From: Anagrus nilaparvatae | Lineage: Eukaryota; Arthropoda; Insecta; Hymenoptera; Mymaridae | DNA length: 64,000 nucleotides | Direction of reading: 5' to 3' | Assembly (NCBI GenBank): GCA_022575985.1 | Contig: JAKSXM010000272.1 | Coordinates: forward strand, 29,281,501-29,345,500 | Shown: positions 32,576-43,592 of the stretch, in pieces | Layout of the letters: the number at the start of each line of letters is the position of its first letter | Position numbering within the stretch: position 1 is the stretch's first letter | Program-made: the position numbers and the translations under genes | The notes under the pieces: generated by a model | Told to the model about the DNA's origin: nothing | What the model saw: the letters and a program-made list of their open reading frames with translations, nothing else | Databases searched by the model: none

Positions 32576-35500
32576 CCTATATATATATAAATCTTTAATT
32601 TTGTATGTTTGTTTGTTTGTTTGTTTGTCCGAAATGGATAAACTTGATCGCGATATAAGTTAGAGACGCGGGGTTTACGGCAAAAGTAGGCAAAAATTAC
32701 GGGTCAAAACATAGGCTAGGTTTCGTTTCGATTGATAACGACAAAAATTTTTTATGTTGAAAAAACTGAATTTTCAAGAAAAAAATTTTTATCAAATTTA
32801 AAAAAAAAACCAAAAAAACAAAAAACTGAGGAAAAATTTTTCTATCAAAAAGAATTTCATTAGATTCGGGTATATTTTTTATACGTATCCACCTAAATTT
32901 TCAAGGCGACCGGTTCGATCTGTCAAAAGATACAATAATTTTTCGAAAATTATAAAAGTTTAGGACTAATATTATATATATTTCTAATTTTTATCAGTCA
33001 CTGATGTAGTAACTGAATATAGTAACTAAAAGAATCTTGAACAGCTATTAGCATCAGGCAGAACCCTAGAATGGATAGTCAAGGGAAACAAAGACTGCTT
33101 GTGGATCCTATGGAAGGGTAGCGAAGCTTTGTATTGCTGATCACTAATTATCAGTCTGGGTTCGTATGCCCGTAATTTTTATGATTCAGTAAATTTTAGA
33201 TAATACTTCGGGTAAAAAAAGGTTATTTTACAAAATATTGAGTAACATAAAACAACATATTTTTGGAAAAATAAAGTCGCAGGGGTCCAGGGGGGCTGCG
33301 CCACCCCCTGGTGGCTGCCGGGGCGAGCGAAGCGAGCCGGAGGCAGCTAGTATATATATAAATCTTTAATTTTGTATGTTTGTTTGTTTGTTTGTTTGTC
33401 CGAAATGGATAAACTAGAAAACGATAAAAGTTAGAGACGCGGGGTTTACGGCAAAAGATGGCAAAAATTACGAGTCAAAACATAGGCTAGGTTTTGTTTC
33501 GATTGATAACGACAAAAATTTTTTATGTTGAAAAAACTGAATTTTCAAGAAAAAAATTTTTATCAAATTTTTAAAAAAAACCAAAAAAACAAAAAACCGA
33601 GGAAAAATTTTAGTATCAAAAAGAATTTCATTCGATTCGGGTATATTTTTTACGTATCCACCTAAATTTTCAAGGCGATCGGTTCGATCTGTCAAAAGAT
33701 AAAATAATTTTTCGAAAATTATAAAAGTTTAGGACTAATATTATATATATTTCTAATTTTTATCAGTCACTGATGTAGTAACTGAATATAGTAACTAAAA
33801 GAAACTTGAACAGCTTTTATCATCAAGCAGAACCCTAGAATGGATAGTCGAGGGACACAATGACTGCTTGTAGATCCTATGGAAGGGTAGCGAAGCTTTT
33901 TATTGCTGATCACTAATTATTAGTCTGGGTTCTTATGCCCGTAATTTTTATGATCCAGTAAATTTTAGATAATACTTCGGATAAAAACAGGGTTATTTTA
34001 CAAAATATTGAGTAACATAAAACAACATATTTTTAGAAAAATATAGTCGTAGGGGCCCAGGGGGGCTGCCGGGGCGAGCGAATCGAGCCGGAGGCAGCTA
34101 GCATCGCTATAAAGCAGAATTTTGCCTAAATATTTTAGGAGGGAATTTTTCAAGGTATAAAGAGTTGGAAAAAAAATTTTTTAAAATTTTCAGATTTGGA
34201 AAAATCCAATTCGATCCCCTGCCTTAACCGAAAATCAAAAATATTTTTCATAGCTCTATGAAATTTTATTTTGTTTTCATAGCTCTATGAAATTTTATTT
34301 TTTTTTCATAGCTCTATGAAATTTTATTTTTTTTTTCATAGCTCTATGAATTTTTTTTTTTTTTCTTAGCTCTATGAAATTTTATTTTTTTTTCATAGCT
34401 CTATGAAATTTTATTTTATCGGCTATGAAAGAATTAAGGTAGGGGATCGAATTGGAAAGGCGTTTTTGAAGACATTTTTATTTATTTAATTTCTCAGCCC
34501 CTTTATTAGTTATCAGTTTGAAATTTTTTTTATGCATTAATAAGGCATTTATATACATGAAAATTTTTTTTTTTTAATTTTTATAATTAGTTACCTTTAT
34601 AGAGGGCGCCAAAGTACAGGTGTTGAAAATCCATTCGGACCATTGCGGATAGTTAATCTCAGGATTGGAATGTCCGAATCGAAAAAATCAAAAAGATTCT
34701 TAATAAGTGATGAGTCTCACAGAACAATTTACCTAAAATATTTTTGGAAAAATAAAGTTGCAGGGGTCCAGGTGGTCGCAGCCCCAGTAAATTTTAGATA
34801 TTACTTAGGGTAAAAAAGGTTATTTTACAAAATATTGAGTAACATAAAACAACATATTTTTGGAAAAATAAAGTCGCAGGGGTCCAGGGGGGCGCAGCCC
34901 CCATGGTGGCTGCCGGGGCGAGTGAAGCGAGCCGTAGGCAGCTAGTATATATATAAATCTTTAATTTTGTATGTTTGTTTGTCCGAAATGGATAAACTAG
35001 AAAACGATAAAAGGTAGAGACGCTGGGTTTACGGCAAAAGATGGAAAAAATTACGGGTCAAAACATAGGCTAAGTTTCGTTTCGATTGATAACGACAAAA
35101 ATTTTTTATGTTAAAAAAACTGAATTTTCAAGAAAAAAATTTTTATCAAATTTTAAAAAAAAAAACAAAAAAACAAAAAACCGACAAAAAATTTTACTAT
35201 CAAAAAGAATTTCATTCGATTCGGGTAAATTTTTTACGTATCCATCTAAATTTTCAAGGCGATCGGTTCGATCTGTCAAAAGATACAATAATTTTTCGAA
35301 AATTATAAAAGTTTAGGGCTAATCCTATATATATATATATAAATCTTTAATTTTGTATGTTTGTATGTTTGTTTGTTTGTCCGGATGTTAGCTCATGGTT
35401 TGATGATAATTTATTAACTGTAAATTTTAATAAATCATCGTACGTTACCTTCTCTATGGCTGAAGATATGGTACCAAAGTAAATTTTCAAGGCGATCGTC

Positions 35501-35940
35501 GGTTCGATCTGTCAAAAGATACAATAATTTCTCGAAAATTATAAAAGTTTAGGACTAATATTATATATATTTCTAATTTTTATAAGTCACTGATGTAGTA
35601 ACTGAATATAGTAACTAAAAGAAACTTGAGCAGCTATTATCATCAGGCAGAACCCTAGAATGGATAGTCGAGGAAAACAACGACTGCTTGTGGATGCTAT
35701 GGAAGGGTAGCGAAGCTTTGTATTGCTGATCACTAATTATTAGTCTGGGTTCGTATGCCCGTAATTTTTATGATTCAGTAAATTTTAGATAATACTTCGG
35801 GTAAAAAAGGTTATTTTACAAAAAATATTGAGTAACATAAAACAACATATTTTTGGAAAAATAAAGTCGCAGGGGTCAAGGGGGGCGCAGCCCCCATGGT
35901 GGCTGCCGGGGCGAGCGAAGCGAGCCGGAGGCAGCTAGTA
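32576..35940 (+). mobile_element. Tandem array of non-autonomous Helitron-like units
   Basis: Repeated units start A|TCTTTAATTTTGTATG followed by (TTTG)n and TCCGAAATGG. They end in a GC-rich fold (GGGGGCGCAGCCCCC, then GGCTGCC..GGAGGCAGC) and CTAG, followed by T. Units: 32592-33350, 33363-34101, a 3' fragment ending 34945, a 5' fragment 34958-35325, and 35344-35937. The TC start, 3' hairpin, CTAG end and A|T junctions are canonical Helitron hallmarks. No Rep/helicase is present. (TA)n tracts lie at most junctions. The whole array sits inside a LINE. Confidence 0.75.
34205..34456. repeat. Inverted-repeat element carrying a tandem palindrome array
   Basis: TCCAATTCGATCCCCTGCC (plus TTAA) at the left and its near-complement at the right bound about six ~30-bp units at 34250-34420. 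Each unit carries the perfect palindrome TCATAG-CT-CTATGA followed by AATTTTATTTTTTTT. Unit length varies by the T run. It sits between Helitron unit 2 and the next fragment. Confidence 0.8.
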
Positions 35941-37484
35941 TAATATAAATTTTTTACTGAAAGCAATTTTTTGTACTCTTCTTCAAATTCTGGTAAATGT
36001 TTGTACTTTTTAGATATGATTTTTTGTATTTTTTGTAGTACTGAGTTTAAAAGATCTATATTATTATTATATGCACTGCCCCATGCCACCATGCCATACA
36101 TCACAGTCGATTGAATAAGTGCATAGTATATTTGTAAAATTTGTTTGTAGTTTAGTACTCTACTCAGTTTCCGTATAATATAGGTATAAAAAGCTAAATT
36201 TTTTACTATTTTTTTTATTTGAGTTTTCCATCTTAGATTTGAGTCTATTATGATACCCTGGAACTTGCTTTCAACAACCCTTTTAATCGTGTTCATTTCA
36301 ATTTCAACCTTAAACTCTTTGGGTTGCGTGGATTTATATATGGAAAAAGTGGTGCATTCTGTCTTTTCTATATTTAGTAATAGTTTGTTCGTATTTAGCC
36401 AATCATATATTCTCCCCATTTTGTGATTTGCGTCCCGTTCAACCTCTATCCAATTCTTTCCTCTACATATCACTGTTGTGTCATCTGCAAACGATATGAT
36501 ATCATTTTCAAATAGATACAGCAGTTCATTTATGTATATAAGGAATAGTATTGGACCTAGGACTGACCCCTGTGGCACGCCTATCTCGACATTACATTCA
36601 CTACTATAACAGTCATCTATTTTTACAATTTGCTTCCGATTTCCCAAATAACTTTTAATTATATTTTTTGTCTTTCCACGTATACCAATATTTTCTAATT
36701 TACTATATAGTATGTTATGTTCAACCATATCGTATGCTTTTTGTAGATCAAGGAATATTATCGCCATAGGGGTAGAGGTGTCTAGAGTTTCGTATATATT
36801 TTCAGTTAAGTAATCAATGGCCATACTTGTGTTGCAGCCTTCTCTAAATCCGTATTGTCTTTTTGCTAAAATGTCGTATTTTTCTAGGTAACTGACTATC
36901 CTAACCTTTACTAGTTTTTCAAATATTTTTGACAGGTTTGATAAAAGAGCTATGGGTCTATAGTTTTTACATAGGTGACTATCGCCTGTTTTGAATATTG
37001 GTGTAATTATTGCAATTTTAAGGCTGTCAGGAAATACTTCCGTTTCAATAATTAATTTAAAAATATGGGCAATTGGTTTCGTTACGTAGTTACTTAGGGG
37101 TTTTAGGGTTGCAATACTGATATTATCATTACCTGTTGCTTTTTTTACGTCTAGTGAATTTATAACTTTTTCGATTTCTTCAGTGTTAGTTTGTGAAAAA
37201 AATATTGTATTTTCGTGTATTTTTGGGCTGTACGCTATGTTTGTGGGTTTAATTTTAGCAGTCAGTTTTTTTGCTATGTTTGTATAGTAATTGTTGAAAG
37301 TATTTGCTATATCCTCTTTATTTATCAAAATTTGTTGATTTTCTGTAATTAAGTCTATTTTCTCATTTTTCTTTTTTATATTTTTATTGTAAACGTTTTC
37401 AGTGATAAATTCCCATAATTTTTTGGTATTGTTTATGTTTTCTACTTGTCTTTGTAAGTTAATTTCTTTCGCTTTTTTTATCAT
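35941..37484 (-). CDS. LINE ORF2 fragment: reverse transcriptase (Jockey/CR1-like)
   Basis: An open frame of over 500 codons on the minus strand, with intact RT blocks in order: KKATGNDNIS, IITPIFKTGD, NYRPIALLSNLSKIFEKLV, RQYGFREG, AIIFLDLQKAYDMV, GVPQGSVLGPILFLIYINEL and the catalytic SFADDTTV, then a thumb region ending near HLPEFEEEYKKLLSVKNLYY. The frame runs on into the Helitron unit to 35811, so the last ~35 codons of that reading are not LINE-derived. There is no endonuclease and no 5' region. The uninterrupted RT suggests a fairly recent insertion, but without an endonuclease it cannot be autonomous. Confidence 0.9.
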
Positions 37485-38938
37485 TATTTTAAATATATAT
37501 TGATATTTTTACCATATATTTAAGTTTCATTAATCTGTGTTATCGCAATCACACTTTTCAAAAGCTCCAAAGATGATTTTCCATAAGAGCAATGTTAAAC
37601 TACCTACACCTTTTTCTTGATTAAATAATTAGGCAACCAAAGTTGTAAAAGAAAGTTTACTTCATTTTTTAAAGACTTTATCTTTATATTTTATAAGTTT
37701 CATTCATTTCTGTTATCATAAATTTTTACTATCCTAACACCTTAAATAATAAAGATATGTAGGTTCGATTTTCTTCTACTTAGGCTTAAATTTCTTGCTA
37801 TATAACCTATTTTCACCTTTCAAAAAAAAATTTGTGGGATAACCTAATCTGATAACTTCAGATCAAGAATAGTATATTCACGGGTTCTGAACTCGAGCCG
37901 TAAATATACTATTTTTAAATTACTATTTCAAATTTTTAATATCATGCAAAGTCAGTTTTGGCAGGTTTTGAAAAATTTTTGTAAAAGTGACAAAATTCTT
38001 AAGTTAAAAATCGCAAAGAATTATAAAAAAGCTAAGGCTTTTTTATTTAAGGCAAGATCACTGATTCAATTAATATAGGTCTTTTTCTCTTGTCCTTTTT
38101 TTGAATAAGTCAAACTATTAATTTTTTTTAAGTAGCATCTTTTCGTTCTTAAGAGATTCCTCTCGATTGTGTAAATTATTTTTATTTATCATTTGAGGAA
38201 AAATCGGAGGAAAAATTTTTTATTTGTTCGATATTCACGTTTAATATTGATATGATTAGTGATTATTGTACTAAAAATTATTTAGTCTGTCTAGTCAAAG
38301 ATGCAGCCGCCAAAACAATTAATTAATTAATTCGAAGTTAATTAATCAATTAATGAATTCTAAAATGTATGAGCACGGTGGGTTTCATGGACATTTTGTG
38401 ATATCTTCATAAAAAATAAATGAATTCAAACCAACATAAACGCAAATAAATTCCTTATTCTCTTAATATTAATTCTATATTGAATAATTTTTAACTAAAA
38501 TATCAAAATAAAATCTTTCGGGTTAATGTTAAGCAGGTAATATGTACATTTGCTTATTATAAGCGGGTTGAATCAACACTTGCTTGGTTAATAAACGAGA
38601 TTGGTAAAAAGAATCATACTGGGTTTCTTAACATTGTTTTGATCAAGCTAAAAGAATCTATAGTCTTATTTTGAAAAGTCGTCCATTCTAAAATAAACTG
38701 CACAAAAAAAACTAAAAAACTTATATAATTATATTTTTATTGCAGGGAAGGCTCCTAAGTTATATCTAATAACTTATTTTTAAGTTTAATGTGATAAATT
38801 TTTTAGCTTTTCATTTAAGCCTCGCAATTGTCCATATTAGCCAACAATAAAAAAATTTATTATAAACATATAAGAATCAACCTATTAGATGACAATAAAT
38901 AAAGTTCATAAAAAAAACATGCCCATTCGATTATTAGC
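37485..38938. other. Non-coding interval
   Basis: A/T-rich DNA between the LINE and the next foldback. Apart from the palindromic AATTAATTAATT..GAAGTTAATTAATCAATTAAT run near 38318-38355, I see no structured element, gene or RNA. Confidence 0.4.
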
Positions 38939-39435
38939 GGAGTCAAATAACACTTAAAAGTCGATGAATAGTGATGTAAAAGGGGAGCCAGGTTTTTTTA
39001 TATTTTCTGATAGTTTTTATAGAACTTAGTAACAGGGTATGTTTTTTTGTAGATTTTAAGCTTCTGCTTCCCCCAAAAAATGGCCAAAAACTGTTTTCTT
39101 ATGAATTTTAAAAAATTTTCTTGACTATTTTTAAAATATCTCTGGCTAATGTGATCGTAAAAAAAAAATGGAAATTTTTTGTTATTGAGTGTGCAATAGA
39201 ACTATGGTGGTAGGGCTGCATTAAAAGTAGATTCTAACCTCCAAAAATTGATTTGACCAATTTTATTATTTTTTTTAATAAAAATGTAATAAATCCTGAA
39301 CAAATCCTTGGATTTTTATAAAAATTGGTGGAAATGCGTATTTTACGTATTCTATCAAGTGGTAAATTTAAAAAAAAAAAATTTGAAGTTTTACGGCCAC
39401 AATTGGCAAAAATCGCCAAATTTTGAAATTAGCGC

Positions 39436-40794
39436 CATTTTATGAGAGAATATTATAGGTTAATTTTTATTTTTAAACGATAGGTTTTTATATGTATTTT
39501 AACCTGAATATACTTTAGGTTATGCTAATTAAATATTTGTGACCATTTTAGGGCATTAATGTGAAAAAAAAATTAAAATTTTTATTTTTTTCCCATTCTG
39601 CTGCATATCGTATGCTTTTTATACAATTTTTTAATATTTTGTATTAAAAAAAATGAAAATTAGAGTTAGCCATCAGAACTAATGAAAAATGACCTAACCT
39701 AACCTCAAAAACCACTTTTGATGAACTTATATAACTATAAATATCAGAATAGTTTCAATAAATTATCATCTCTGGCAAATATTTTATTGAAAAGTGGTGA
39801 GTAAAAAATTTTTAGAAACTTGAAGTTTGTAAAAAATTTTTAAGGCGTTTAAAACTCAATTTCGTCCAAAATTACAATTTTGACAGCAGTTTAAAAAAAT
39901 TCAAAAATTGGTCATTTTTAGTCGAAAATTAGCGTTAGGTTAATTGACTATAGCGCTAAGAGAAACAGTGATAAAAATATACGGCTTACGTCGTTTGAAA
40001 GGTGACACTTATACCAAAAAAAGTGAACCAACCAGAAGTATTTTGGTTAATTTTTGAAGGTGTAGCTTTTTATCGAAAATTACCGAAAAACCCTGTTTTA
40101 TAAGATTGAGCCAACATGTAAATTTGCGTTTCTAGCCCCAAAATTTCCTTTGGAATGAATGCAGGACGGTTTGTATGTCTTTACAACATATAAAAGTATG
40201 TTTTCCAGTAAAAATTAGCATTTTAAAACGCTTTTTGGCTTTTGTGGAAATTTGTATAGCTAAAAACTCAAAATTCTCATGTTATTTAAATGGGAAAATT
40301 GATGTGGTTACAGGCACGTGTTTTTGCAAAGCTAAAGCAAAATCCTTGGAACTGAGAACTTTTTATAACCAAAACTTCACACAAAAACCCGGGGAGCAAA
40401 GTTTTTCCACAAAGTCCAAAAATAGGTCCACTCTAATATATAATATAAAGATTTATAATTAAATTAATTATTTTAATAAATAATGATAATTATTAAAAAT
40501 TTTTCAGGTTAGTTTAGCTCATTTTTCATAAGTAAGTATATATTTATTTATTTATTTATATTTATTAACGGTTTCCCTTTACATTAATTACAATTCATGT
40601 GATTTCTACAAAGTATAAAAGTAATAAAAATAGATTTACAATAATTAACTAGTAAGTAAATAATCTCTCAACATTTTTATTAGATTGCACATTAAAAATA
40701 GGAATAATTTATAAAATTAAAAAAAATTTTTTACAACAATATAAATATATATATAATAAATAATATAATAATTATTCGGCTGTCCAAAGCTATC
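39436..40794. other. Loop DNA of the foldback, non-coding
   Basis: A/T-rich DNA between the left arm and the LINE fragment. A 95-codon open frame at 40175-40462 has no recognisable domain, signal peptide or splice context and its reality is doubtful. Simple (TTTA)n near 40535-40570 may be the tail of another retroposon. Confidence 0.35.
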
Positions 40795-42229
40795 TGTCAA
40801 AGCAAGGCGTTCATTACGCGAGGATGTAAACAAAGACCCCTGGGGTCTTGGTTACAAAGTCGTAATGGGCAAGTCGAGGGCAAGTTGAACCGGGGGTCTG
40901 ACAACATGATGGACGTGGTGTCGACCGAACGAATTATCGGCACTCTCTTCCCTGAGCGGCCTATCCGGGAAAACCCGGTAGAGGCAATACCCAGGGAGGA
41001 AGTGCCGCTATTCAGCGAGAACGAGATGGTCAAGGCCATCAAAACCATGAAAAATGGCAAGGCGCCGCCCGGGGCCGGACGGGATACCAGCGGAAGTGCT
41101 CAAACGAGCAGTCAAAATAATCCCTGGTATCCTGTTAAGCATGTTTAATGCATGCTTGGTGGCGGGAGTGTTCCCAAGGCAGTGGAAGGTGGCACGTCTC
41201 ATGCTTTTGAATAAGGATAAAGGTGGAGCTCCGGACTCTCCATCATCTTACAGACCCTTGTGCATGCTAAATACCATTGGAAAGGTGATGGAGAGCATGT
41301 TCCGGGCAAGGCTAAAAAGAGCCATCGAGAAGGGCGGTGACCTTTCCGAGGAACAGCATGGATTTCGCGAAGGGTATTCCACGATAGACGCCATCCGGTG
41401 TGTCGTGGATACCGTAGAGGCTGAGAGGGAAAAGCGGCTTGCAATTCGCAAAGACGTCCTTCTCGTAACGCTGGACGTCAAAAACGCTTTCGATTTGGCC
41501 AGGTGGGATGACATGATCCAGTCTCTCGAGCACGATTTCCGGATACCCAGGTATCATGGTAACGTACTAAAGGACTACCTACGGGACCGGAGACTGCTCT
41601 ACGACACGCTTGATGGCAGGCGTGAAAGGGTTTTAAGTGGAATGCCTGTGGAATGCCTTTTACGATGGACTGTTGCGGGTTCACCTCCCGGAAGGATCTT
41701 CCCTGATCGGGTACGCGGAGGACGTGGCTCTGAACATCACTGGCAGGGACATGCAGGTAACCCAGGAGAGGTTGAATCTAGTCATGAGACAGGTCAACCT
41801 CTGGATGGGCAAGCACGGGCTCCAGCTCGCGATCCCTAAAACGGAGATCGTACTACTGACCCGTCAAACAACAATTTCCACGGAAATCAATGTAAATGTC
41901 GATGATGGTGGAAACCCTCACACGATCCAAGCCAAGACATCGGTTAAGTACCTGGGAGTTCTGCTTGATAAAAAGCTGAACTTCTGGGAACAATTTCAGA
42001 GATCGAGTGAGAAGGCCGCGTCGATCGCATCCTCCTTGTCAAGGCTCATGGCCAACATAGGAGGGCCCAATCCAGGGAAGCGAAGATTGTTGATGTCCGT
42101 TGTCAACTCTGTCCTGCTTTACGGATCTGAGGTCTGGGCGGATATCAACAAAACTGCCAAGTACAGACATAAAATATCGTCTGTGCAGCGGCAAGCGGCC
42201 CTGATCGCCTGCGCGTACCACACGCGCTA
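40795..42229 (+). pseudogene. R1-like LINE reverse transcriptase fragment, GC-rich and disrupted
   Basis: It begins with the R1-style DVNKDPWGLGYKVVMGK linker (near 40828), continues SENEMVKAIKTMKNGKAP and PGPDGIPAEVLK, SYRPLCMLNTIGKVMESM, EEQHGFREGYSTIDA, LVTLDVKNAFDLARWDDM, and then NAFYDGLLRVHLP and GYAEDVAL. A shift near 41070 splits NGKAP/GPDG. Near 41640 the expected PQGS-type block is deleted and the frame shifts again. The catalytic motif reads YAED rather than YADD. The end, ACHTR-type coding near 42225, runs straight into the foldback arm. G+C is far above that of every neighbour. Confidence 0.88.
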
Positions 42230-42713
42230 ATTTCAAAATTTGGCGATTTTTGCGAATTGTAGCCGTAAAACTTCAAATTTTTTTAAAAAAATTTTACCAC
42301 TTTATAGCATACGTAAAATACGCATTTCCACCAATTTTTATAAAAATCCAAGGATTTATTCAGGATTTATTACATTTTTAGTAAAAAAAATAATAAAATT
42401 GGTCAAATCAATTTTTGGAGGTTAGAATCTACTTTTAATGCAGTCCTACCACCATCACTCAATAACGAAAATTTTCCATTTTTTTTTTTTACGATCACTT
42501 TAGCCAGAAATATTTTAAAAATAGTCAAGAAATTAAAAAAATTTTTAAATTCATAAAAAAACAGTTTTTGGACATTTTTTGGGGGAAGCGGAAGCTTAAA
42601 ATCTACAAAAACATACCCTGTTACTAAGTTGTATAAAAACTATCAGAAAATATAAAAAAACCTGGCTCCCCTTTTACATCACTATTAAATCTTTATTTGA
42701 CTCTGTATTTTAT

Positions 42714-43592
42714 TATTGCAACCACTAAAAACTGAACATTTTCAAGCATATTTCTAATATTTGATTAAAATTTTAGATAAAATAAATATTTAATTATACA
42801 TATAGAATGTTGGAATGTAGACTTTTGGGTTTTATCAAATGAGAATATCTCTGTAAATGGTATTATCCTTAGCCCCCACTGTGTTTATTTAACCCAATGT
42901 TCCCATAATAATTAAACGTTAAAAAATGTTAAAGGGCTTGTACCGTTGGTTCGTTAAAAAAAAGTAGATATCATTTTTCGATCTGGAGCTCAGATTAGTG
43001 CATTCTATAGTATTTGTTTGGAAGTTGAAAACAAAGCTTAAGTACCTCCACATTCTTAAAAAATTTTTTTTATTTAATCTAATTTTATTATTATAAATTA
43101 CTATATATTTTCTTTATTTATTAATGTAATGATGGAAAACGTAGTTTCTCGTGCATTCGCATTACAAATCAAACTTAGAACCTCAAAATCTAATTTCGTT
43201 AATTTTTTTAAAAGGAAATTATTTTTAACGGCAAAATAAGTATTTAGTAGCAATAAAAATAATATTTTGAGTCAATTTATAAAATTGGGCGAAAACATAA
43301 AAATGGCTACCAGAAATCAAGAATTTGATCTAGAGTATTTATTTTTAGGCATAAAATTGGTCGGTATTTATTTTTAATTGAGTTTTCGAAAAAAACATTT
43401 TGGGTTGAACCCTTCTATCCAACTTAGGCTCAATTGGGTTGGAATCCCTCAAAATTGTTGAAAATTTCCGTCTAAAAATTTCTACAATCAAAAAATAAAA
43501 AACACTTTTTTTGGACGTTCTACCACATTTTGTTAAACAGGAAATCTATTTTGTGGAAATTTTTTATTACTCAATGCTTTGGGTCTACACGG
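42714..43592. other. Non-coding interval
   Basis: A/T-rich DNA. A phrase near 43415-43460 (GGGTTGAACCC..GGGTTGGAATCCCTC) resembles the complement of 31612-31655, so it belongs to an undefined dispersed repeat. No gene is seen. Confidence 0.35.

Larger units (their letters stand above)
32040..37484 (-). mobile_element. 5'-truncated LINE interrupted by a Helitron array
   Basis: The RT-bearing part is 35941-37484. The 3' part appears to continue at 32575-32040 on the other side of the Helitron-like array. There the minus strand keeps a basic open stretch of about 40 codons starting TVIKSKIQYLIEKYKLK, then an untranslated region with GGACTACGAGTCCATGTGG, ending in a (TAA)n tail near 32040-32075. 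The endonuclease domain expected upstream of RT is absent, consistent with 5' truncation. About 3.36 kb of Helitron-like sequence separates the two parts. Confidence 0.65.
38939..42713. mobile_element. 3.8-kb foldback element with a LINE fragment in its loop
   Basis: Left arm 38939-39435 and right arm 42224-42713 are close reverse complements. They share AATAGTGATGTAAAAGGGG, AACATACCCTGTTACTAAG, GGATTTTTATAAAAATTGGT, GTATTTTACGTAT and, at the inner edge, CAAATTTTGAAATTAGCGC. Arms of about 490 bp are nearly collinear. The ~2.8-kb loop holds A/T-rich DNA and then a GC-rich R1-like LINE remnant that abuts the right arm directly. The two ~61-codon mirrored open frames in the arms are artefacts of the symmetry. 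Confidence 0.85.

Noticed and set aside
34250..34420. CRISPR-like regular array
   Set aside because: The units are simple tandem copies with T-run spacers in a eukaryotic genome; there are no unique spacers and no cas genes.
32632..35940. Bacterial-looking GC-rich GCGAGCGAAGCGAGC motif suggesting contamination or transfer
   Set aside because: It recurs at the 3' end of every Helitron-like unit next to CTAG and is best explained as the transposon's terminal hairpin.
40797..42236. Several minus-strand and alternate-frame open frames in the GC-rich block
   Set aside because: They are shadows of the R1-like reverse transcriptase on the plus strand; high G+C reduces stop codons in all frames.
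39234..42425. Paired ~61-residue proteins at 39234-39419 (-) and 42240-42425 (+)
   Set aside because: They are the same arm sequence of one inverted repeat, with no recognisable domain.
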